Assembly (NCBI RefSeq): GCF_036174265.1
Contig: NZ_CP108055.1
Location: 1,054,001-1,118,000, forward strand
Length of the DNA: 64,000 bases
From: Streptomyces sp. NBC_00285
GTDB taxonomy: Bacteria; Actinomycetota; Actinomycetes; Streptomycetales; Streptomycetaceae
Direction of reading: 5' to 3'
Shown: positions 9,272 to 18,322 of the stretch, piece by piece
Position numbering within the stretch: the first letter of the stretch is position 1
How the letters are laid out: each line of letters starts with the position of its first letter
Made by a program: the position numbers and the translations under genes
The notes under the pieces: model-generated
Database searches by the model: none
Told to the model about the DNA's origin: nothing
What the model saw: the letters and a program-made list of their open reading frames with translations, nothing else

Positions 9272-11226
9272 TACGAGGGCTTCGGAGGTTCGTGCCGTGG
9301 TGTCGCCCGCAACCGCTGCAACCGCAGGGCGAGTTGCACCTCCAGGGCACGGGCGGGACTCTGCCAGTCCTCGCCGAGCAGACGGCCCACGCGCTCCAGC
9401 CGCTGGGCGACGGTGTTCACGTGGACGTGCAACTCGTCCTTGGTGCGTGCCGGGCTCATCCCGCAGGCGAAGTAGGCATCGAGGGTGTGCAGGAGATCCG
9501 TGCCGCGCCGGTCGTCGTAGGCGACGACCTGGCCGATGGTCCGGTCGACGAACCCCGTGATGTCCCGGTCTCCGGCCAGCAGCAGCCCGAGGAACCCGAA
9601 GTCCTCGGCGGCGGCACCGTCCCCCGAGCGGCCCAGGAGACGCAGTGCGTCGAGGCAGCGCCGGCTCTCCTCGTAAGCTGCGGCCACGGCGTCCAAGTGG
9701 TCTGCCGGGTCGCGCACCGGTGCCGAGGCGCCGACGGTGACCGCCTCGTGGACGGCCGTGCCGAGGTGTCCGGCGGTGCGGCGGGCCAGTTCGGTGGCGG
9801 TGTCCCCGGTGGCGAGGGGAAGCAGCAGGACGGTGCCGCCGTCACGGGTGGCGGCCAGACCGTGCCGGGTGGCGGCGAGGTGGGAGGCCGCGGACCACAG
9901 GCGCCTGCGGGCGGCCGCTTCCTGGTCGGCGTCGGCTGCGGGGCCGTCCAGGCGGGCGGCCAGCACGACGTGGGTGGCGTCGAGGTCGGCCTCCAGCCTC
10001 GCGGCACGCTCGCGCAGCAGACGTGGGTCGCGGTCACGGGCGTCGAGCAGGTCGTCCAGAAGCTCGCCACGCACCCGCTGTTCGGCCTCCGAGGCGGAGC
10101 GGCGGGCGAGCAGGAGCAGCGAGGTGACCATGGCGGCGCGCTCCAGCGTGCGCTGGTCGACGGGGTCCAGGCCGGGATGGCCGCGCAGCACGAGGGCGCC
10201 GAGGAGTTCGCCGCCCGCGGCGACGGCGGCGATCCAGTCGTCCTTGTGCCGTACGGCGTGTCCTTCGGCCCGGGAGGTCTCCAGCGGCCCCGCCGGTGCC
10301 GTCTCGGCGAACTCGACGGTGCCGTCGAGGATGTGGGACACGGCTGCGGACACGTCGTGCACCCCTCCACCGCGCAGCACCAGTTCGGCGAGCCGGTCGT
10401 GGACGTCGGAGGCGCGCTCGATGACAGCGCTGTGGTCCCGGATGATCGCGTTGGCCCGCTCCAGTTCGGTGAGGGCCGAGCGGGTCTCGGTGAGCAGGTG
10501 GGCGGTGTCGATGGCGGCCGCGGCCAAAGCGGCGAAGGAGCCGAGGAGCGCGATCTGCTCCCGCTCGAAGACCCGGGCACGCCGGTCCGCCGCGAACAGC
10601 ACCCCGATGACATGGTGCCCGAGCGTGAGCGGCACACCGAGGATGGCGACCAGGCCCTCGTCCCGTACGCCCGCGTCGATGGCAAGGGTGTGCCGGAAGC
10701 GGTCGTCCTTGAAGTAGTCGTCGGTGACGTAGGGGCGGGAGGTCTGGGCGACCAGTCCGCCGAGACCTTCGCCCATCCCGATCCGCAGCTGCTGGAAGCG
10801 GGCGGCGACCGAGCCCTCGGTGACCCGCATGTAGGTGTCACCCCGAGCCGGGTCGTTCAGACTGAGGTACGCCACGTCCGTGCCGAGCAGCGACCGGGCG
10901 CGCTGCACGATGGCCCGCAGCACCGCGTCCAGGTCTCTGAGCCCGGCCAGGTCGTGGGCGGTCTCGAACAAGGCCGACAGCTCGGCCTCCCGCCGGCGTC
11001 GGCCCTCCAGTTCGGAGCGCACACGCAGGGCGAGCGCCTTGGCCTCCTCGAGCGCGGCGATCCGGTCGGCGGGCCGCCCCTCGGCGCGGGCGATCAGCAC
11101 CGGCTGCTCGTAGGCGTCGGCGGACGCGCCCCTGGCCAGCAGGTCGAGGAAGGGCGCCTCGGCACTGCCGGTGGAGCGTGCGGCGGACTGCACGTGATCG
11201 CTGGACATGCTCACAGGATTGCTCAT
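9271..11226 (-). CDS. GAF domain / PucR C-terminal helix-turn-helix transcriptional regulator
   Basis: A 651-residue cytoplasmic regulator. A GAF sensor domain occupies about residues 85-230 (DLDAVLRAIVQRARSLLGTD onwards). A long central region follows, with a linker helix (ELERANAIIRDHSAVIERA) and an activator-type segment. The C-terminus is a PucR/CdaR-type DNA-binding helix-turn-helix, with KDELHVHVNTVAQRLERVG near residue 615. The start was placed at ATG 11226, preceded by a GGGGTGAG purine tract. It lies 64 bases downstream of the 3-hydroxybutyrate dehydrogenase gene and probably shares its transcript. Such regulators activate catabolic genes when the GAF domain senses a metabolite; here the likely targets are the dehydrogenase and the MHS importer. 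Confidence 0.85.
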   Translation of the reverse strand: MSNPVSMSSDHVQSAARSTGSAEAPFLDLLARGASADAYEQPVLIARAEGRPADRIAALEEAKALALRVRSELEGRRRREAELSALFETAHDLAGLRDLDAVLRAIVQRARSLLGTDVAYLSLNDPARGDTYMRVTEGSVAARFQQLRIGMGEGLGGLVAQTSRPYVTDDYFKDDRFRHTLAIDAGVRDEGLVAILGVPLTLGHHVIGVLFAADRRARVFEREQIALLGSFAALAAAAIDTAHLLTETRSALTELERANAIIRDHSAVIERASDVHDRLAELVLRGGGVHDVSAAVSHILDGTVEFAETAPAGPLETSRAEGHAVRHKDDWIAAVAAGGELLGALVLRGHPGLDPVDQRTLERAAMVTSLLLLARRSASEAEQRVRGELLDDLLDARDRDPRLLRERAARLEADLDATHVVLAARLDGPAADADQEAAARRRLWSAASHLAATRHGLAATRDGGTVLLLPLATGDTATELARRTAGHLGTAVHEAVTVGASAPVRDPADHLDAVAAAYEESRRCLDALRLLGRSGDGAAAEDFGFLGLLLAGDRDITGFVDRTIGQVVAYDDRRGTDLLHTLDAYFACGMSPARTKDELHVHVNTVAQRLERVGRLLGEDWQSPARALEVQLALRLQRLRATPRHEPPKPS

Positions 11227-11290
11227 CGTGCGCTCACCCCGTCGGGCCTGTGGAAAACTCCGGACCGGGAGACGTGCCGACCGGTGCCGT

Positions 11291-12091
11291 TCAGTGCGCG
11301 GTCCAGCCACCGTCGAGAACGAGCGACGTGCCCGTCACGAACGACGCCTGCGGACTGCACAGGTACGCCACGGCCTCGGCGACCTCCTCCGGTTCGATGA
11401 GCCGCTTGATCGCGCTGTCCTGGAGCAGCACCTCGGACACCACTCGCTCCTCAGGGATGCCGTGGGCCCGGGCCTGGTCGGTGATCTGCCGCTCGACGAG
11501 CGGGGTGCGCACATAGGCGGGGTTCACACAGTTCGAGGTCACTCCGTGTGGGGCGCCTTCGAGGGCCGCCGTCTTGGACAGGCCCTCCAGACCGTGTTTG
11601 GCGGCCACGTAGGCGGATTTGTAGGCCGAGGCGCGCAGACCGTGCACCGAGGAGACGTTCACGATCCGTCCCCACCGCTGTCCGTACATGTGCGGCAGGG
11701 CGCCGCGGATCAGACGGAACGGCGCCTCCAGCATCACGGTGAGCACCGTGTGGAACACCTCGGGCGGGAACTCCTCGATGGGGCGCACCAGTTGGACGCC
11801 GGCGTTGTTGACCAGCACGTCGGCGCCCGCGGCGGCCCGCTCGGCGGCGTCCAGGTCTGTCAGGTCGAGGAGATGCGGCTCCACGCTGCCCGCCAGCCCC
11901 GCGGACCGTTCCACGAGTGCCTCCAGACCAGCCCCGTCCCGGTCGACCGCTCTCACCTTGGCCCCGGCTGCCGCGAGCCGCAGCGCGCAGGCGCGGCCGA
12001 TGCCGCCGGCGGCACCGGTGACAAGAGCGGTGCGGCCGCCGAGGTCGAACGTGGGGGCATGGGGTCCCGGGAGGTCGCTGCTAGCGGTCAT
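11291..12091 (-). CDS. 3-hydroxybutyrate dehydrogenase (SDR family)
   Basis: Cytoplasmic NAD-dependent enzyme oxidising (R)-3-hydroxybutyrate to acetoacetate. It has 266 residues, a classical short-chain dehydrogenase length. The dinucleotide motif TGAAGGIGRA is at residues 26-35, NNAGVQ near 95, the catalytic serine in NVSSVHG and the YxxxK pair in SAYVAAKHG. The stretch VNPAYVRTPLVERQI is diagnostic of 3-hydroxybutyrate dehydrogenases among SDRs. It is followed on the same strand by the GAF/PucR regulator. An ACCACATGTGGT palindrome sits about 30 bases before its start, suggesting direct control. Confidence 0.88.
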   Translation of the reverse strand: MTASSDLPGPHAPTFDLGGRTALVTGAAGGIGRACALRLAAAGAKVRAVDRDGAGLEALVERSAGLAGSVEPHLLDLTDLDAAERAAAGADVLVNNAGVQLVRPIEEFPPEVFHTVLTVMLEAPFRLIRGALPHMYGQRWGRIVNVSSVHGLRASAYKSAYVAAKHGLEGLSKTAALEGAPHGVTSNCVNPAYVRTPLVERQITDQARAHGIPEERVVSEVLLQDSAIKRLIEPEEVAEAVAYLCSPQASFVTGTSLVLDGGWTAH

Positions 12092-12120
12092 GCTCCGACC
12101 CTAGGCAGCCCCGGGCCCTC

Positions 12121-12132
12121 ACCACATGTGGT
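12121..12132. promoter_or_regulatory. ACCACATGTGGT palindrome before 3-hydroxybutyrate dehydrogenase
   Basis: A perfect 12-base palindrome, 30-41 bases upstream of the dehydrogenase start. Its CACATGTG core is repeated before the MHS transporter at 7759-7766. Probable operator for the locally encoded GAF/PucR regulator. Confidence 0.5.
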
Positions 12133-12145
12133 CCCACCCCATAGT

Positions 12146-12625
12146 TCAGTCAGAACTCGTAGATTCGAACCATGTGGGGGCGTCCATGAGCGCCTGCTTG
12201 ATCCGCAGCAGTCCGAACTCGTTCAGCTCCGGCAGGGCGTCCACCGCGAACCACCCCACCTCCAGTGACTCGTCGTCGTTCACCCGTGCCTCGCCGCCGA
12301 CGGCCCGGCAGCGGAACGAGATGTCCATGTACTGGCAGGTGTCGCCGTTGTCGTAGGTCACGGGCTTGAGCGCCTGGACCACGACGGTCCGCTCGACGAC
12401 ACAGCGCACCCCCGTCTCCTCCTCGACCTCGCGCACGGCACAGGCCGCCGGCTGCTCTCCCGGCTCCGGAATGCCACCGAGCAGCGACCACCTGCCGGTG
12501 TCCGAGCGGCGGTTGAGCAGCACTCTGCCCTCGTCGTCGAAGACGACGGCGCTGACGCCGGGGAGCCAGAGGAGGTCGTGACCGATGGAACTCCGCAGGG
12601 TGCGGATGAAGTCAGGGGTAGCCAT
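12146..12625 (-). CDS. NUDIX hydrolase
   Basis: A 159-residue Nudix phosphohydrolase. The Nudix box is complete: [24 protein letters not shown] fits GX5EX7REUXEEXGU (shown here in two overlapping parts: [16 protein letters not shown] and REVEEETGV). [21 protein letters not shown] is the typical first strand pair, and [13 protein letters not shown] is the C-terminal helix. Enzymes of this subgroup hydrolyse nucleoside diphosphate-linked compounds; the substrate here is unknown. ATG 12625 was chosen over an upstream frame extension because family members start at about this point. It lies about 130 bases downstream of lnt on the same strand. Confidence 0.88.
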   Translation of the reverse strand: MATPDFIRTLRSSIGHDLLWLPGVSAVVFDDEGRVLLNRRSDTGRWSLLGGIPEPGEQPAACAVREVEEETGVRCVVERTVVVQALKPVTYDNGDTCQYMDISFRCRAVGGEARVNDDESLEVGWFAVDALPELNEFGLLRIKQALMDAPTWFESTSSD

Positions 12626-12756
12626 GACTTCGACCCTAACCGGCCGGTGGCGCCTCTCCGGCGATCTTGACGGAAAGGACCACCGCAGGACGGCCACGCG
12701 TCACCGGTATGCGCTCGGCACATGCCCTGCCGCCCTGCCGCGCGGCGTGCGTACGC

Positions 12757-14370
12757 TCACGCCGCACCGGCGCGACGCCCCCGCACTCCGGCGCCGATCG
12801 CCCAGCCGAGCCCGCCCGCGGCGACCAGTACCAGGGCCATCTCGGGCAGGATGCCCAGCTTGGTGGCGGGGGTCTCCGTCGACCTCAGCGGCACCTTCTG
12901 CACCAGTGCGGCGGGCACGAACATGCCGGTCTTCTGGGTGATCCTCCCGTCCGGCATGATGATCGCGCTGACCCCGCTGGTCACCGGCACGGTGACGGTC
13001 CGGCTGTGCTCCACCGCGCGGACGCGGGACATGGCGAGCTGCTGGTAGGTCATCTCGCTGCGGTCGAAGGTGGCGTTGTTGCTCGGCACGGAGATGAGCT
13101 GTGCGCCGTCGGTGACTTCGGACCGCACGGCCCAGTCGAACGCTGCCTCGTAGCAGGTGACCAGGCCGACCTTGGCGTTGGCCATCTGGAAGACGCCCGG
13201 CTTGCTGCCCCGGCTGAAGTCCTGGCGGACCATGGAGGTCCAGTTCTTGTTGAGCGCGCCGATGAGTGAACGCAGCGGCAGGTACTCGCCGAACGGCTGG
13301 ATCTGCCGTTTGTCGTAGGTGTCCGTGGGGCCCTTCACCGGGTCCCACAGGATCTGCTCGTTGTAGAGCTTGCCGTCCCGCTCGACGACGCCGCCGACCG
13401 ATATGGGCGCGTCGATCGCCTTGGCCGCCGCGTTGATGACCGCGGCTGCGTCCGTGTTGGCGAACGGGTCGACGTCGGAGGAGTTCTCCGGCCACAGCAC
13501 GATGTCGGGCTTTGCGACCTTGCCGGCCTTCACCTCGGCGGCCAGCCGCTCCGTCTCACGCGCGTGGTAGTCGAGCACGGCACGCCGCTGGGCGTTGAAC
13601 TCGAGGCCCGCGCGGGGCACGTTGCCCTGGATGGCCGCGACGGTCACGGTGCCATCCTCGGCCTTGTCGCTGACCAGAGTCCGGGCGGCGAGCGCCCCGA
13701 CCACCGGTACGACCACACTCAGCAGGGCAACGGCCGCGGCCGGACGCCGTACGGCACCGGTCCCCCGCCGCTCCACGAGCAGCCGCATGATCTCGTACAG
13801 GCCGAAGCCGCACAGGACGACGGCGAAACCCAGGACGGGCGTGCCGCCCACCGCGGCGAGCGGCAGAAACACGCCGTCCGCCTGTCCGAACGCGATCTTG
13901 CCCCAGGGAAAGCCGTTGAACGGCGCACGCGCGCGTGCCGCTTCGCCGGCGATCCACACCGCCGCAGCCCACACCGGCCCGCCCGGCAGCTTCGACACCG
14001 CGGCGACGCCCACGCCGACCAGGGCGACGAAGACCGCCTCGACCGCGACCAGCGCGATCCAGGGCACGGGGCCGACCTCCACGCCGGTCCACACGAGCAG
14101 CGGCAGCAGGAAGCCCAGGCCGAAGAGATAGCCGAGGCCGAAGGCCGCCTTCCAGCCGCGGCCGCGCAGCACCCAGCCGAAGACGGCGAAGGCGGGCAGG
14201 GCGAGCCACCACAGGGTGCGTGGCGGGAAGCTGACGTAGAGCAGCACTCCGGAGAGCGCCGCGGCGGCGGCCGGGACGAGACGGCGGAGTCGGGCGGCCC
14301 AGCGGGAGGCGGGCGCGGACCGGGGCTCCAGCTGGTCCGACTCGTCCACGGAAGTTGCGGTGACGGTCAC
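12757..14370 (-). CDS. lnt: Apolipoprotein N-acyltransferase
   Basis: Membrane enzyme that transfers an acyl chain from phospholipid to the N-terminal cysteine of lipoproteins, the last step of lipoprotein maturation. It has 537 residues. The N-terminal half holds about six to eight transmembrane segments; the C-terminal half is the nitrilase-like domain. The catalytic triad is visible: Glu in LWPENSSDVDP, Lys in YDKRQIQPFGEYLPLR and Cys in VTCYEAAFDW. The GTG at 14370 gives the usual N-terminus; the longer upstream frame is arginine-rich and non-homologous. Streptomycetes often carry two Lnt homologues. It is divergent from an O-antigen-ligase-like gene. Confidence 0.93.
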   Translation of the reverse strand: MTVTATSVDESDQLEPRSAPASRWAARLRRLVPAAAAALSGVLLYVSFPPRTLWWLALPAFAVFGWVLRGRGWKAAFGLGYLFGLGFLLPLLVWTGVEVGPVPWIALVAVEAVFVALVGVGVAAVSKLPGGPVWAAAVWIAGEAARARAPFNGFPWGKIAFGQADGVFLPLAAVGGTPVLGFAVVLCGFGLYEIMRLLVERRGTGAVRRPAAAVALLSVVVPVVGALAARTLVSDKAEDGTVTVAAIQGNVPRAGLEFNAQRRAVLDYHARETERLAAEVKAGKVAKPDIVLWPENSSDVDPFANTDAAAVINAAAKAIDAPISVGGVVERDGKLYNEQILWDPVKGPTDTYDKRQIQPFGEYLPLRSLIGALNKNWTSMVRQDFSRGSKPGVFQMANAKVGLVTCYEAAFDWAVRSEVTDGAQLISVPSNNATFDRSEMTYQQLAMSRVRAVEHSRTVTVPVTSGVSAIIMPDGRITQKTGMFVPAALVQKVPLRSTETPATKLGILPEMALVLVAAGGLGWAIGAGVRGRRAGAA

Positions 14371-14609
14371 CCAGGGAGTGTACGGCGGCTGACCTCGGCG
14401 TCGTCGGCCCGGTCCGCCCGGTGACCGTGGCCCGCGACCGGGCTCGTGAAGCACTGTGTGACCGGGCCGACCCGACACAACTCGTCCACAAATCACCCAT
14501 CAGCAGTTACGGTGTGCCGAAGTCCCCGCCGTACGGGCCGGTAGCGTCCGGGCGGCGGGGCCACAGGTCGGGGGACCGGGGTTCGGGGGGCGGGGTGGAT
14601 TCCACGGGG

Positions 14610-15638
14610 ATGACGACTGTGGCCGGTTCCGAGGAGGACGGCGACAGACGAAACGTTTCCGACGCGGTGGGCGTGCTGGTGCTCGGGGTCAGTGCCACCT
14701 GGTCGCTGATCACCGCGGCCGCGCACGACGGCCGTCCGGAGGGCGCCCTCCTCGCCCTGCTGGCCGTCGCCGCGGGGTACGCCGCAGGCCGGATCTCAGG
14801 GGCGTTGCTCCCCGTAGCTGCACCCTGCTGCGCCGCGCTGACGGGCCTGGGCCTCGCGGTGGGGCTCCCCCAGCTGGCGCCGGGGCCCGAGCTCGTCGCA
14901 CCGCTCGGTCACGCCGGCGCCACCGCCGCCCTGCTGACGCTCGCCGCCGGTGCCGCGTGCTGCGCCGCCTGGTCCACCGCTGTGCCCGCCCTGCGATTCC
15001 TCCTCCGGCTGCTCGCCGTCGGCATCGCCGCGGCCTCGGCCGCCCTGGGCTCGGTCTCCGGGCTCATCACCTGTGCGGCGGTCGTGCTGTGCTCGCTCGC
15101 CGCCGGCCGGATGCACCGCCGCGGGCCGGGCATCGCCGGTCTCGCCCTCGCCGCGACCTCTGTGACCGGCCTGACCTGGGCGGTGGCCGGGAACGCGGTG
15201 CCGGACGGGCTCTCCGAGACGCTGCGCGGCGGGCTCACCCCGCACCGGATCGAGCTGTGGCGCGAGGCCCTGCACCTGGCCCGCGAGGACATCGCGCTCG
15301 GCGTCGGGCCGGGGCGCTTCGGCGAACTCAGCACGACGGCGGCCCAGTCCCTGCTGCCCGACGGGAAACCGCACTCGGCACCGCTTCAGCTCGCCGCCGA
15401 GCAGGGCGTGGTCGGGGTGGCGCTGCTCGCGGCGGCCTTCTGCTGGCTCCTGTACGCGTTGTGGCGCTCTCCGCGCTCCACTCCGGTCGCCCTGACCGCG
15501 GGTGCGGCCCTGACGGTGCTGGCGGCGATCTCCGCCGTCGGCAACGCGTTGAGCTTCACGATGGTGTCGGTGGGCGCGGGTCTCCTGGCGGGCCTGGCGA
15601 CGGCTCACCCACTGACCGACGAGGCGTCCACGAAGTGA
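14610..15638 (+). CDS. O-antigen ligase / polymerase-like membrane protein
   Basis: A 342-residue polytopic membrane protein with about ten hydrophobic segments. The region WREALHLAREDIALGVGPGRF, shown as WREALHLAREDI then ALGVGPGRFGE, followed by KPHSAPLQLAAEQGVVGVALL, is the Wzy_C/O-antigen ligase motif in which a periplasmic loop His and Arg act on lipid-linked glycans. It probably links or polymerises an extracellular glycan. The start is uncertain: ATG 14610 is used, but an in-frame GTG at 14595 behind a GGGGGGCGGG tract is also possible. It is transcribed divergently from lnt. Confidence 0.75.
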   Translation: MTTVAGSEEDGDRRNVSDAVGVLVLGVSATWSLITAAAHDGRPEGALLALLAVAAGYAAGRISGALLPVAAPCCAALTGLGLAVGLPQLAPGPELVAPLGHAGATAALLTLAAGAACCAAWSTAVPALRFLLRLLAVGIAAASAALGSVSGLITCAAVVLCSLAAGRMHRRGPGIAGLALAATSVTGLTWAVAGNAVPDGLSETLRGGLTPHRIELWREALHLAREDIALGVGPGRFGELSTTAAQSLLPDGKPHSAPLQLAAEQGVVGVALLAAAFCWLLYALWRSPRSTPVALTAGAALTVLAAISAVGNALSFTMVSVGAGLLAGLATAHPLTDEASTK

Positions 15639-15653
15639 CCGACGCGCTCGGCC

Positions 15654-16202
15654 TCAGCGCCGCGGCTCCGTCGCCCCGGACCGCAGCCGGTCCCGGATGA
15701 TGCGTACGGCGGCCTCCGCGTCGTCCACGGTGATCGTGAACGTGTGGCCGTCCCACAACTGGAGGACCACGCCCTCACCCCGGCGTACGACGACGGCCGT
15801 GCCCTTCTCCGGGCGCCAGCGGTAGCCCCAGCCGCCCCATTGACGCGGGTTGACGTGCGGGGCGAACTCGGCACCGGCGACGTGCTCCAGCGGGATCCGG
15901 CGGCGCGGCACGCCGATGTGGCCGCAGCGCACCTCCAGGCACTCCATGTCGACCCTGAGGGCGACATGGACGAAGGCGAGCGTGAGGAAGAGGACCAGGA
16001 GTCCCGCCGCGATACAGCCGACCACGGACATGACGAGCGGGGCGACACCCGAGGTCCACGCCGAGTCGACGGCGAGCTCGACACCCAGCGCCACGATCGC
16101 GGCACCGCCGAGCGCCAGCAGCCACTGGATCCGGTTGGAGGCGCGGCCGGTCCAGACGTCGGTGTGGTGCGAGGTGTGCTCGCCGTGGGGATGGTCCCTC
16201 AT
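15654..16202 (-). CDS. Hypothetical membrane protein with PH-like C-terminal domain
   Basis: A 182-residue protein. The N-terminus is hydrophilic and histidine-containing, followed by two transmembrane helices (about residues 28-48 and 52-80). The C-terminal part is soluble and beta-rich, with NPRQWGGWGYRWRPEKG and then GEGVVLQLWDGHTFTITVDD. The pattern resembles small bacterial PH-like (bPH) membrane proteins common in Streptomyces, but I cannot name a family with certainty. It is convergent with the O-antigen-ligase-like gene and lies upstream of no obvious partner. Function unknown. Confidence 0.7.
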   Translation of the reverse strand: MRDHPHGEHTSHHTDVWTGRASNRIQWLLALGGAAIVALGVELAVDSAWTSGVAPLVMSVVGCIAAGLLVLFLTLAFVHVALRVDMECLEVRCGHIGVPRRRIPLEHVAGAEFAPHVNPRQWGGWGYRWRPEKGTAVVVRRGEGVVLQLWDGHTFTITVDDAEAAVRIIRDRLRSGATEPRR

Positions 16203-16293
16203 GCCTACGAGGTTACTCAGGTTTCGCCGTACGGGTAGCTCGTCGCGGAGAGTGACTGCGCCGGGCGGGGGCTTTTGCCGCGGTCGCCTGCGG

Positions 16294-17082
16294 TCAGCGG
16301 GCGGGGGTGGCCGTCCGCAGGAGCCGGCCTTCCTCGTAGGCCAGGGCGGCCGCGGGCAGCGCGGTGGCCTCGCGTCCGCTCAGCAGCACCGTGAGGGTGC
16401 CGGTGGCCGCCGCCTCGGGGGCGGGCTGCTCACCGATCCGGCGCAGCGCCTGTGCAGCGACAGCTCCGGCCGAGCCGTGCAGGACGAGCGGCGGGCGGCC
16501 GGGGCGCTGTACGGCGGCGCGGATGCGCTCGGCGACCAGTTCGTAGTGGGTGCAGCCCAGCACGACGGTCGTCACGTCCTCGGGCGTCAGGGCGGCGGCC
16601 GCGGCGACGGCGTCGTCGATCGCGGCCTCGTCGGCGTGCTCCACCGCCTCGGCCAGACCGTGGCAGGGCACCTCCGTGGCCGGCACTCCGTCGGCGAACT
16701 CGTCGATGAGGCCGCGCTGGTAGGGGCTGCCCGTGGTGGCCGGCGTCGCCCAGATGGCGAAGGGCCCACCGCCTGCCGCGGCCGGCTTGATCGCGGGGAC
16801 GGTGCCGATGACCGGAAGGCCGGGTTCGAGGCGGGCGCGCAAGGCGGTCAGGGCGTGCACGGTGGCTGTGTTGCAGCCGATGATCAGGGCCTCGGGACCA
16901 TGGGCTGCGGCGGCCTCGGCGAGGCCCAGCGCGCGCGCGACGATGTCGTCGGGTGTCCGGGGACCCCAGGGCATGCCGTCGGGGTCGAGGGAGAGCACGA
17001 GATCGGCGTCGGGGCGCAGTCGCCGTACCGCGGCGGTGGCCGCGAGCAGGCCGATTCCGGAGTCCAAAAGCGCGATCTTCAC
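16294..17082 (-). CDS. Glutamate racemase-like protein (aspartate/glutamate racemase family)
   Basis: A 262-residue cofactor-independent racemase. The N-terminal KIALLDSGIGLLAA gives the family DSG signature, and the two catalytic cysteines are in IIGCNTATVHAL and VLGCTHYELVAE. In glutamate racemase (MurI) these interconvert L- and D-glutamate for peptidoglycan. Streptomycetes usually carry a separate canonical murI, so this may be a paralogue acting on glutamate or another amino acid. The GTG start at 17082 gives the exact family N-terminus. It is divergent by only 57 bases from an HpnB-like glycosyltransferase. Confidence 0.82.
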   Translation of the reverse strand: MKIALLDSGIGLLAATAAVRRLRPDADLVLSLDPDGMPWGPRTPDDIVARALGLAEAAAAHGPEALIIGCNTATVHALTALRARLEPGLPVIGTVPAIKPAAAGGGPFAIWATPATTGSPYQRGLIDEFADGVPATEVPCHGLAEAVEHADEAAIDDAVAAAAALTPEDVTTVVLGCTHYELVAERIRAAVQRPGRPPLVLHGSAGAVAAQALRRIGEQPAPEAAATGTLTVLLSGREATALPAAALAYEEGRLLRTATPAR

Positions 17083-17139
17083 CCGGCCACGATAGACGAT
17101 GAGCCCTTTGGGGCCGGTCCCGTGGGGCAGACTTCGCGC

Positions 17140-18318
17140 GTGAGCGCCATCGCGTGGACCGCCGCCGTATCTCTCGCCGCCTGGCTGTGGCTGCTGCTCT
17201 GTCAGGGCTTCTTCTGGCGCACGGATGTGAGACTGCCGCCTGAGCGGGATCCGGGGGTCTGGCCCTGCGTGGGTGTCGTGGTGCCGGCCCGCGACGAGGC
17301 GGAGGTGCTGCCCGCGAGCCTCCCCTCGCTGCTCGCCCAGGACTATCCCGGGCGGGCGGAGGTCTTCCTCATCGACGACGGCAGCTCTGACGGCACCGGC
17401 GAACTGGCACGTGAACTGGCGCTCCGGCTCGGTGGGCTGCCGCTGACCGTGTCCTCGCCCGGGGAGCCGCCCGCTGGGTGGACGGGCAAGCTGTGGGCGG
17501 TGCGTCACGGCATCGGCCTGGCACACGCGTGTGGCCCCGAGTATCTGCTGCTGACGGACGCCGACATCGCGCACGAGCCTGACAGCCTGCGGCGGCTGGT
17601 CGCCGCCGCGCACGCCGGGGGCTTCGACGTCGTCTCGCAGATGGCCCGGCTGCGGGTGGAGAGCCTGTGGGAGCGGCTCGTGGTACCGGCGTTCGTCTAC
17701 TTCTTCGCGCAGCTGTATCCGTTCCGCAGGATCGGCCGGAAGGGCGCGCGGACGGCGGCCGCGGCGGGGGGCTGTGTCCTGCTGCGCGCCGAGACCGCCG
17801 AGCGGGCGCGGATCCCGGACGCCATCCGGCATGCCGTCATCGACGACGTGGCCCTCGCGCGGGCCGTCAAGGGCGGGGGCGGCCACATCTGGCTGGGTCT
17901 CGCCGAGCGCGTGGACAGCGTGCGCCCCTATCCCCGGCTGCACGACCTGTGGCGGATGGTGTCGCGCAGTGCGTACGCCCAGCTCCGCCACAACCCCCTG
18001 GTACTGCTCGGGACGGTCGCCGGGCTCGCGCTGATCTATCTGGTGCCGCCCGCCGCCGTCGTCCTGGGCCCGGTGACGGGCAGCTCGGCGGCCTTGCTGC
18101 TCGGTGCGCTCGCGTGGCTGGTCATGACGGGGACCTACGTCCCCATGCTCCGCTACTACCGGCAGCCGCTGTGGCTCGCTCCCCTGCTGCCCTTCACCGC
18201 GTTCCTGTACCTCCTCATGACGGTCGATTCGGCGGTGCAGCACTACAGGGGGCGCGGCGCGGCCTGGAAGGGCCGTACCTACGCCCGCCCGGACGCCGTC
18301 GTCGGCGAGGAGCGGTGA
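17140..18318 (+). CDS. Hopanoid-type glycosyltransferase (HpnB-like, GT2 family)
   Basis: A 392-residue membrane-anchored family 2 glycosyltransferase. There is one N-terminal transmembrane helix, then the catalytic domain with VVVPARDEAEVLP, LIDDGSSDGTGEL, GWTGKLWAVRHGI and the DXD-type motif LLTDADIAHEPDSL. After AAAAGGCVLL comes the acceptor-side HAVIDDVALARAVK motif and then three C-terminal helices. The order and wording closely match hopene-associated glycosyltransferase HpnB. No squalene-hopene cyclase or other hpn gene is in the window, so a role in hopanoid side-chain synthesis is a family-based guess. The GTG start at 17140 is the natural N-terminus. Confidence 0.82.
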   Translation: MSAIAWTAAVSLAAWLWLLLCQGFFWRTDVRLPPERDPGVWPCVGVVVPARDEAEVLPASLPSLLAQDYPGRAEVFLIDDGSSDGTGELARELALRLGGLPLTVSSPGEPPAGWTGKLWAVRHGIGLAHACGPEYLLLTDADIAHEPDSLRRLVAAAHAGGFDVVSQMARLRVESLWERLVVPAFVYFFAQLYPFRRIGRKGARTAAAAGGCVLLRAETAERARIPDAIRHAVIDDVALARAVKGGGGHIWLGLAERVDSVRPYPRLHDLWRMVSRSAYAQLRHNPLVLLGTVAGLALIYLVPPAAVVLGPVTGSSAALLLGALAWLVMTGTYVPMLRYYRQPLWLAPLLPFTAFLYLLMTVDSAVQHYRGRGAAWKGRTYARPDAVVGEER

Positions 18319-18322
18319 AGCC

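Noticed and set aside
8824..11400. 858-codon open frame on the plus strand
   Set aside because: It runs across the end of the MHS gene and antisense through the whole GAF/PucR regulator; Gly/Val/Gln-rich with no domain. The regulator frame has clear GAF and HTH motifs.
12153..12180. GATTCGAACC, resembling a tRNA T-arm
   Set aside because: It is the 3' coding end of the Nudix gene (TWFESTSS); no acceptor or anticodon stem can be built around it.
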